A DNA stretch of 11,905 nt, from assembly GCA_900551535.1 (NCBI GenBank), contig URWJ01000032.1, positions 1 through 11,905 of the forward strand. The letters are read 5' to 3'. Position 1 is the first letter of the stretch. Every line of letters starts with the position of its first letter. The translations under genes were made by a program, and so were the position numbers. Below, piece by piece: positions 6,467 through 11,905 of this stretch. The notes beneath the pieces are model-generated. The model made no database searches and was not told the origin of the DNA. It was given only the letters and a program-made list of their open reading frames with translations. The DNA comes from an uncultured Granulicatella sp. Its GTDB lineage: Bacteria; Bacillota; Bacilli; Lactobacillales; Aerococcaceae.

Positions 6467-7387
6467 TTAACCTAAACGTTGGCGAGAGTCCGCTGCACGT
6501 TGTAAGGCTTGACCAACATAGTTGATACATAACATCATGATTAAGATTAAGATTGTGGCTGGTAACCAAACCCATAATTTGTTTTCGATGATGTCCGCAT
6601 TTTTAGCTGCAGAGATTAATGTACCAAGTGATGGAGTTGTAAATGGTAAACCAAAACCAAGGTAAGTTAACCCTGTTTCAATACCGATGTTCCCTGCTAA
6701 ACGTAAGATTAAGTTAACGATAATTAATGAACTTAAGTTTGGCAAGATTTCACGGAACATGATACGGATATCACTTGAACCTAATGTCTTAGATGCATTT
6801 ACATAGTCTAAGCTTGCTTCTTGAAGAGTACGTGTTCTGAATAAACGAGCAGAACCTACCCAATAGAAGGCTGTCATGATAAATACGAAGTGGAACATTG
6901 TGTAGTCTGGAATCACTGTTACGAACACGATGATGATCATCAATGTTGGTAAGATCATGATAAAGTCAACGACACGCATTAAAGTTGTGTCCACCCATTT
7001 ACCGTAGTAACCAGAAATCAATCCAACGATGATACCGATGATACATGTCAAGATTGTAACTGAGAAACCGATAACTACTGAGTTACGAGCCCCGATAATT
7101 AAGAGGGCTAAAACGTCACGACCACTTTCGTCAGTCCCTAACAAGTGAGCGTTTGTTGGGGCTTTATAACGACCTAAGATATTAACTTTAAGAGCAGCCT
7201 CTTGGTCGATGAAGTATGGTCCGATAAAAATTACTAAGAAAATTAACGCTAATAAGATTAACGCACCAAGTGCTAATTTATCTTTTAAAAACTCCCGTAC
7301 AATAACCTGAAAACCAGCAGGCGGTGTAGATACGGTGCTTTCTTCAACGACAGTTTCTTCAACTGTATTTACATTATTTTGCTCCAT
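6467..7387 (-). CDS. oppC: Oligopeptide ABC transporter permease OppC
   Basis: Second membrane subunit of the oligopeptide importer, pairing with OppB to form the translocation path; 306 residues. A polar N-terminal tail (1-25) precedes the first membrane helix (about 38-60). LGTDESGRDV (83-92) is the conserved OppC/DppC signature before the permease core. The core carries about five further helices (about 105-295). The EAA loop that docks the ATPases is at 190-217 (EASLDYVNASKTLG...ILPN). AAAGGAGG stands about 8 nt before the ATG. It is the last gene of the operon, 18 bp after oppB, and a terminator follows at once. Confidence 0.96.
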   Translation of the reverse strand: MEQNNVNTVEETVVEESTVSTPPAGFQVIVREFLKDKLALGALILLALIFLVIFIGPYFIDQEAALKVNILGRYKAPTNAHLLGTDESGRDVLALLIIGARNSVVIGFSVTILTCIIGIIVGLISGYYGKWVDTTLMRVVDFIMILPTLMIIIVFVTVIPDYTMFHFVFIMTAFYWVGSARLFRTRTLQEASLDYVNASKTLGSSDIRIMFREILPNLSSLIIVNLILRLAGNIGIETGLTYLGFGLPFTTPSLGTLISAAKNADIIENKLWVWLPATILILIMMLCINYVGQALQRAADSRQRLG

Positions 7388-7405
7388 TTGCTACTCCTCC
7401 TTTTA

Positions 7406-8368
7406 TTATTGTACACGAACACGTGGGTCTACAATACTCATGATAATATCTGATAATAGCGTACCTAGAAGAGTCGCTGTACCGAAGAGTAATAGTAACG
7501 CTAAGATTACTGAGTAGTCACGTCCTGTGATTGATGTTACGAATAAGTTCCCCATTCCAGGATATGAGAAGATGTTTTCAATGAACACTGAACCACCGAT
7601 TAAACCAGTGAATTCATATCCTAAGAAGGCTGCGATTGGCAAGATTGAGTTACGGAAGATGTGGCGGTTGAACACAACATTTTCAGGAACCCCTTTCGCA
7701 CGTGCTGTACGAACGTAGTCTTGGCTCTTCGCATCGATAACCCCAGTACGTAAGTATTGAATCGTACCAGTAGTTGAAAGAATCGCCATCGTAAACGCTG
7801 GTAGAATTAAGTGGTGGAATTTGTTTAAGTAGTAAGCTAATGTTCCGCTCACGACGTCTGAATCGACAGAACCACGAGTTGGGAACCAACCTAATGTATA
7901 ACCAAATAACCATAATAATACTAAGGCGAATACGAATACTGGGATTGAGTAAGTAATGAATGTATATACTACGATTGCTTTGTCAGCCCAAGAGTTTTGG
8001 TAACGACCTGCAATCATCCCTAATGGTAATGCAATTAAGTAAGTTAAAATCAATGTTAATAATGATAACCAAACAGTGTTACCAATACGTTCACCGATTA
8101 ATTTTGTAACTTCATATTTGTAAGTATAACTTTGACCGAAGTCTCCGCGGAAAGCTTTTGAAATCCAGTTCCAATATTGAACAGGAAGTGGATCATAGAA
8201 TCCAGATTTCACACGTAAAGCTTCAATTGTATTTGGATCCGTTTCTGGAGTAATTAAACCTGTAAATGGATCCCCTGGCATCATCTTCGCGATTAAGAAT
8301 GCTAGCACACTAAGGATGAAGATTTGTGGCAACATTAATAACACACGACGTAAAATGGTTTTCCACAT
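7406..8368 (-). CDS. oppB: Oligopeptide ABC transporter permease OppB
   Basis: First membrane subunit of the oligopeptide importer; 320 residues. It has an N-terminal helix (about 8-29) followed by PGDPF (31-35), the usual OppB/DppB opening. A large external loop holds YWNWISKAFRGDFGQS (65-80). A five-helix permease core follows (about 95-310), with the EAA-type coupling loop near 217-244 (DYVRTARAKGVPENVVF). The C-terminus DPRVRVQ is typical. Its ribosome site AAGGAGG lies inside the last codons of oppF (the GGK end), only 2 bp separate the two genes, and coupled translation is likely. Confidence 0.96.
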   Translation of the reverse strand: MWKTILRRVLLMLPQIFILSVLAFLIAKMMPGDPFTGLITPETDPNTIEALRVKSGFYDPLPVQYWNWISKAFRGDFGQSYTYKYEVTKLIGERIGNTVWLSLLTLILTYLIALPLGMIAGRYQNSWADKAIVVYTFITYSIPVFVFALVLLWLFGYTLGWFPTRGSVDSDVVSGTLAYYLNKFHHLILPAFTMAILSTTGTIQYLRTGVIDAKSQDYVRTARAKGVPENVVFNRHIFRNSILPIAAFLGYEFTGLIGGSVFIENIFSYPGMGNLFVTSITGRDYSVILALLLLFGTATLLGTLLSDIIMSIVDPRVRVQ

Positions 8369-8370
8369 AA

Positions 8371-9315
8371 TTATTTTCCTCCTTTTGGATTTAATGCAAC
8401 AAAGTGTGAGTCAGAGATTTTTTGTAAATCAAACACACGACCGTTTTCATCGTAGTAAAGTTGTTGATTTTCTTGATAGAATTTTTCAGCTTCTTTACGA
8501 CGTAATTTGTTTGCTTCACGGTTTTCAGGGTCGATAACCGGAATCGCAGACAATAGACGTTTTGTATAGATATGTTGTGGGTTCGCGTAAATGTCTTCCG
8601 ATTTCCCTGTTTCAACGAAACGTCCACGGTACATGATGAATAACTCATCACACATATGTTTCACAACCCCAAGGTCATGGGAAATGAATAAGTAACTTAA
8701 ATTGAACTCATCTTGGATGCGTTTCATGTAGTTTAACACTTGCGCTTGTACAGATAAGTCTAACGCTGATACTGGTTCGTCGGCGATGATTAAACGTGGG
8801 TTACTTGCTAAGGCACGAGCAACACCGATACGTTGTCTTTGACCACCTGAGAACTGGTGTGGATATTTTAATAATGCTTCTTCAGATAATCCGATGATTT
8901 CCATTAATTCAATCACGCGTTTTCTCTCTTCATCTGGAGATAAACGTTCGAAGTTTCTTAATGGCTCAGCCACGATATCTAAGATACGTTTTTTAGGGTT
9001 AAAACTTGATAGTGAATCTTGGAAGATCATTTGTACGTTACGGTTGTAGTCTGAAGTACGACGACGTGCTTTGTTTGTTACGTCTTGTCCTTCGTAAATA
9101 ACTTTACCGCTTGTAACGTGTTCTAGACCAATAATCGATTTCCCGATTGTTGATTTACCAGAACCTGATTCTCCAACAAGACCGTAAGTTTTTCCTTCTT
9201 CGATTTCAAGTGATACTCCGTCTACCGCATAAACATGATCCGTTACTCGGTTAAAGAAGCCACTACGAATCGGATAGTGAACTTTTAAATCTTCAATGGT
9301 TACAAAACCGCTCAT
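8371..9315 (-). CDS. oppF: Oligopeptide ABC transporter ATP-binding protein OppF
   Basis: One of the two cytosolic ATPases that power peptide uptake; 314 residues. Walker A GESGSGKST (48-56), Q-loop Q99, signature FSGGQ (155-159), Walker B LIIADEP (175-181) and switch histidine H213 are all present, so it should be active. The C-terminal extension (about 245-314) carries the oligopeptide-type HIYTKRLLSAIP (248-259) and then a charged region rich in Lys, Glu and Gln. The ATG at 9315 overlaps the oppD stop by one base (TAATG), with GGAGG 7 nt upstream. It forms the heterodimer partner of OppD. Confidence 0.96.
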   Translation of the reverse strand: MSGFVTIEDLKVHYPIRSGFFNRVTDHVYAVDGVSLEIEEGKTYGLVGESGSGKSTIGKSIIGLEHVTSGKVIYEGQDVTNKARRRTSDYNRNVQMIFQDSLSSFNPKKRILDIVAEPLRNFERLSPDEERKRVIELMEIIGLSEEALLKYPHQFSGGQRQRIGVARALASNPRLIIADEPVSALDLSVQAQVLNYMKRIQDEFNLSYLFISHDLGVVKHMCDELFIMYRGRFVETGKSEDIYANPQHIYTKRLLSAIPVIDPENREANKLRRKEAEKFYQENQQLYYDENGRVFDLQKISDSHFVALNPKGGK

Positions 9316-10316
9316 TATGCTTCCTCCCCTTCAAAATGGAAATGTTTATAACATGTACAACGAACGAAGTGGTTTGGTCCAACTTCATGTAGTGTTGGAT
9401 CCTCTTCGTGAGCGTCCGCTGAAATCCATGGAATACGTGGTGCGAAACGGCAACCTTTACGTGGTAATTTTGGTAATGGTGGCACTGTTCCTTGGATCAC
9501 GTGTAATTCTTCGCCTTCTGCTCCCGCTTGTGGGATTGATTGTAGTAATGAACGTGTATAAGGATGTTTAGGATTTGTGAATAGCTCTTCAACAGGTGCT
9601 ACTTCCACAAATTGTCCAGCATACATCACGGCTACACGGTCCGCAGTTTCTGCTACTACGCCAAGGTCGTGAGTGATTAAGATGATACCTGATTCTGTTT
9701 CTTTCTGGATATCATTTAATAAGTCTAAGATTTGCGCTTGGATTGTTACGTCTAAGGCAGTTGTTGGTTCATCGGCAATGATGATTGGTGGTTTACATGA
9801 TAAAGCAATCGCGATAACCACACGTTGACGCATCCCACCTGATAATTCGTGTGGGTATTGTTTGTAAGTACGTTGTGGGTTTGGAATCCCTACTTGTCCT
9901 AACAATTCAAGTACGCGTTCAGTACGTTCTTTTTCATTTAAGTCTGTATGATAATAAAGAGCTTCGTCGATTTGAGCACCAATTGTCATTAATGGGTTTA
10001 ACGAAGCCAATGGATCTTGGAAAATCATACCGATATCATTTCCGCGAATTTTGTTATATAACGCTTCGTTTAAGTTTACTAAGTTCACATCGTTATAAAT
10101 GATGTCCCCTGTAATCTTTGTGTTATTTTTGTTGTGTAAGCCCATGATGGTTGTCGCTAATGTAGATTTCCCACATCCTGATTCCCCAACGATGGCCAAA
10201 ATTTCATTCTTTTCTAATGTTAATGACACATTATCTACTGCATCATAAAAATCATCTTTGATACGGAAACCAACGTGTAAGTTATTGATTTCTAATAGTG
10301 GCTTATCAATTGTCAA
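9315..10316 (-). CDS. oppD: Oligopeptide ABC transporter ATP-binding protein OppD
   Basis: Cytosolic ATPase partner of OppF; 333 residues. Walker A GESGCGKST (44-52), Q-loop Q100, signature LSGGM (158-162), Walker B IIIADEP (178-184) and switch histidine H216 are intact. The oligopeptide-transporter C-terminal domain (about 245-330) begins at HPYTRSLLQSIPQ. Many OppD/DppD proteins have four cysteines there that can hold an Fe-S cluster. Here C289 and the C320/C322 pair remain, but the middle ones are replaced (PRIPW, ADAHE), so a cluster is unlikely. The start is TTG at 10316, with GGAGG 8 nt upstream; the next methionine is at residue 58, past Walker A, so no ATG start is possible. It is first of oppDFBC, with its own promoter. 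Confidence 0.95.
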   Translation of the reverse strand: MTIDKPLLEINNLHVGFRIKDDFYDAVDNVSLTLEKNEILAIVGESGCGKSTLATTIMGLHNKNNTKITGDIIYNDVNLVNLNEALYNKIRGNDIGMIFQDPLASLNPLMTIGAQIDEALYYHTDLNEKERTERVLELLGQVGIPNPQRTYKQYPHELSGGMRQRVVIAIALSCKPPIIIADEPTTALDVTIQAQILDLLNDIQKETESGIILITHDLGVVAETADRVAVMYAGQFVEVAPVEELFTNPKHPYTRSLLQSIPQAGAEGEELHVIQGTVPPLPKLPRKGCRFAPRIPWISADAHEEDPTLHEVGPNHFVRCTCYKHFHFEGEEA

Positions 10317-10371
10317 ATCCGATTCCTCCTTATTTTCTTTGGTTAACTATTTCAATATTTAAAATAATAAA

Positions 10372-10393
10372 ACAACGTTTCTATTATACGTTG
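10372..10393. promoter_or_regulatory. Dyad spanning the -10 and start of the oppD promoter
   Basis: CAACGT (10373-10378) and ACGTTG (10388-10393) form an inverted repeat with a 9-bp spacer covering the -10 and the likely transcription start. The position suits a repressor operator, but no regulator family is recognised. Chance occurrence is possible. Confidence 0.35.
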
Positions 10394-10411
10394 CATGCTC
10401 TCTGATTGCAA
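10383..10411 (-). promoter_or_regulatory. Sigma-A promoter of oppDFBC
   Basis: Minus strand TTGCAA (10411-10406), a 17-bp spacer, then a perfect TATAAT (10388-10383). It predicts transcription from about 10376 and a leader of about 60 nt that is A/T-rich up to the ribosome site. Confidence 0.85.
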
Positions 10412-10425
10412 ATTGTATGACAATT
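10411..10425. promoter_or_regulatory. CodY-box-like palindrome next to the oppD -35
   Basis: AATTGTATGACAATT has perfect 6-bp arms and matches the CodY consensus AATTTTCWGAAAATT at 12 of 15 positions on either strand. It abuts and shares one base with the -35 hexamer. CodY represses opp genes in Lactococcus and relatives when branched-chain amino acids are plentiful, so a CodY role is a reasonable inference, not a demonstrated one. Confidence 0.55.
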
Positions 10426-10591
10426 CGAGCGCAGATACAGCGTATTTTTAGTTTACCATGAATCCCGCTTGATTACCATTATTTATGAGCAAAAAATTAA
10501 CTTTTCTCATGTTATTTTAATTTTAAATTCAAATTTCACTAAAATCCCGTCATTAATACGTTTTCATTGGCTTTACGGATTTTGCGCAAAC
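10426..10591. other. A/T-rich gap between the oppA terminator and oppD promoter region
   Basis: No gene is seen here. It contains a cre-like sequence on the minus strand at 10566-10553, with 12 of 14 positions fitting TGWAAACGNTWNCA. That sequence lies in the loop of a weak dyad (10541-10550 with 10575-10583). A poor extended -10 (TGGTAAACT, about 10449-10457) is also present. Confidence 0.35.
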
Positions 10592-10618
10592 AAAAAGAGA
10601 CGAACCGAAGCCCGTCTC
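10592..10618 (-). terminator. Rho-independent terminator of oppA with UUCG tetraloop
   Basis: On the minus strand GAGACGGGC (10618-10610) pairs with GTTCGTCTC (10605-10597) across TTCG, closed by C-G, giving the very stable cUUCGg loop. Two G-T wobbles are present and a run of five T follows. It lies 10 bp after the oppA stop and separates oppA from oppDFBC. Confidence 0.92.
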
Positions 10619-10628
10619 CTTCCAATTC

Positions 10629-11905
10629 TTATTTAGCACCAGTATCACTTGTTAATTCTACTTGATATAACGCAGATTTCTTGCTACCTAAGTTTACATC
10701 GTAGTATTTCACACGTTTGTTGACTGCTGTAAGTTCTTCTCCGACTAATGTTGGGAAGATGAATGCTTTATCGTGAACATATTTTTGCCATTCTTTATAG
10801 AACTCAACGTTTTTAGCTGAATCAAATGATTCTGTTGAACTAATTTTATCCATGATGGCAGTTCCTTCAGCATCTACATAGCGTTCGAAGTTGAATTGTG
10901 CTGTTTCACCAAATAATCCCGATGGGTTTGGATCGTAACCAGTAGACCAACCAGCAGCAAACACATCGATTTCTGGGTCATCCGCTTGAACTTTATCATA
11001 GAATGAGTTCAATTCGATTGTACGTCCAGTATACAATTGAACATTCAATCCGATTTCTTTCCACCAGTTCAAGTATTGTTGAACAAGTGATTCATTCGCT
11101 TCGTCACGAGTACGTGCAGCAAAGTTGATTGTCAATTTAGAACCATCTTTATTTTCACGAATTCCGTCCCCATCAACGTCTTTATAACCTGCTTCATCAA
11201 GCAATTGTTTTGCTTTTTCTGGGTTATATGAGAATCCTTCTTGATCTTTGTTATATACATCTTTGAAGAATGGAATGATGATTGAGTTAGAAGAATGTTG
11301 TAATCCGTTGTACAAGTTTTGACCAGCCGCATCGATATCGAGTGCGTATGCCATTGCTTGACGTAAGTTTACATCCGCCATTTTCGCATTTGGATCTGTC
11401 ACGTTTTTGCCAGTTTCTTTATCATATTTTCCTAAGTGGAAACCGATATATTCATATGCAGATGCTTGTGAGCTTAGTAATGTTACGTTTGTTAAATCTT
11501 TATACGCTTCGTATTGTGAGTTTGGCATTGTAGCAATATCGTAGTTCCCAGCTTTCATTTCTGAAACGATGTTATCTGGAGACACAACTTCCATTACAAC
11601 TTTATCGACTTTCGCTACACCTTTGTAGTAGTGTTCGTTTGGAACTAATGTTACAGATTCACCATTTACGATAGATTCAATCTTGAATTGACCTAAACCA
11701 ACGAATTTTGTTCCACGAACATAATCACTTTTTTCCCATTCAGCTTCTGGGATATCTTTAAAGATGTGTTTTGGCATGATGTATGCACACACAGAACCAC
11801 CTGCTAATTGCATTGAAGGGCTCATTTCCTTGAAGTGAATTTTCACTGTATAATCATCCACTTTTTCAAGACCAGAAACGCTATCTGCTTTTCCATCGTG
11901 ATATT
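10629..11905 (-). CDS. oppA: Oligopeptide-binding protein OppA (5'-truncated by window edge)
   Basis: Extracellular solute-binding lipoprotein (SBP_bac_5 family) that captures peptides for the OppBCDF importer. The frame stays open past the right edge, so the 424 residues seen lack the signal peptide, lipobox and part of the N-terminal lobe. An in-frame GTG at 11861 is internal, not the start, since the upstream codons (YHDGKADSVSGLEKVDDYTVKI) clearly belong to the protein. Family features include VDDYTVKIHF, the NVTLLSSQASAYEYIGFHLGK strand-helix region, LRQAMAYALDIDAAGQNLYNG, and the hinge-near NPEKAKQLLDEAGYKDVDGDGIRE, whose DVDGDGIRE resembles a calcium-type loop. The motif WWKEIGLNVQL is also typical. 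It is followed by a strong terminator and lies 312 bp upstream of oppD, so the order is oppA-oppD-oppF-oppB-oppC. Peptide specificity cannot be judged. Confidence 0.94.
   Translation of the reverse strand, partial: YHDGKADSVSGLEKVDDYTVKIHFKEMSPSMQLAGGSVCAYIMPKHIFKDIPEAEWEKSDYVRGTKFVGLGQFKIESIVNGESVTLVPNEHYYKGVAKVDKVVMEVVSPDNIVSEMKAGNYDIATMPNSQYEAYKDLTNVTLLSSQASAYEYIGFHLGKYDKETGKNVTDPNAKMADVNLRQAMAYALDIDAAGQNLYNGLQHSSNSIIIPFFKDVYNKDQEGFSYNPEKAKQLLDEAGYKDVDGDGIRENKDGSKLTINFAARTRDEANESLVQQYLNWWKEIGLNVQLYTGRTIELNSFYDKVQADDPEIDVFAAGWSTGYDPNPSGLFGETAQFNFERYVDAEGTAIMDKISSTESFDSAKNVEFYKEWQKYVHDKAFIFPTLVGEELTAVNKRVKYYDVNLGSKKSALYQVELTSDTGAK

Noticed and set aside
9296..9571. Plus-strand open frame of 91 codons
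   Set aside because: It is a shadow of the oppD C-terminus and the oppF start; the minus-strand ABC ATPase motifs are unmistakable.
10371..10384. cre site at the oppD transcription start
   Set aside because: The GAAACGTT core has at least five mismatches to the cre consensus.

Overview
The window reads as a low-to-moderate GC Firmicutes chromosome, most likely order Lactobacillales. The reasons are the strong AAGGAGG-type ribosome binding sites, the Lactobacillales-style OppD C-terminus, a SepM-type PDZ/Lon protease beside comEA/comEC, and a NusG-domain-II membrane protein. A Carnobacteriaceae or Aerococcaceae-like organism (for example Granulicatella) is my guess, but the sequence alone does not fix the genus. 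Every convincing gene is on the minus strand, so genes are described from right to left. No tRNA, rRNA, CRISPR array, transposase or prophage gene was found.

Right third (about 6418-11905): an oligopeptide ABC transporter. The 5'-truncated oppA (peptide-binding lipoprotein) ends at a strong UUCG-loop terminator. A gap of about 310 bp follows, holding a good sigma-A promoter (TTGCAA-17-TATAAT), a CodY-box-like palindrome touching the -35 and a second dyad across the -10. Then come the tightly packed oppD-oppF-oppB-oppC, closed by another terminator. OppA therefore appears to be transcribed at least partly apart from the ATPases and permeases.

Middle (about 4004-6400): accessory and hypothetical genes. 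There is a free-standing, AT-rich CPBP (CAAX-like) intramembrane protease gene with its own promoter and terminator. Next is an overlapping two-gene unit (YbjN-like protein, then a membrane-anchored NusG-domain-II protein), also with its own promoter and terminator. After it lies about 470 bp of non-coding DNA containing a nested, near-palindromic element of roughly 190 bp, probably a MITE-like or intergenic repeat.

Left third (1-4025): a conserved housekeeping/competence cluster, rsmD-coaD-sepM-comEA-comEC, with gene overlaps of 14 and 4 bp and very short gaps. RsmD modifies 16S rRNA and CoaD makes dephospho-CoA. The PDZ/Lon protease works at the membrane face. ComEA and the partial ComEC bind external DNA and import a single strand. 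comEC runs off the left edge.

The pieces are mostly known families. The most interesting non-coding signals are the nested palindrome at 4119-4308 and the layered regulatory region upstream of oppD (10383-10425). I found no convincing wholly new multi-gene system.
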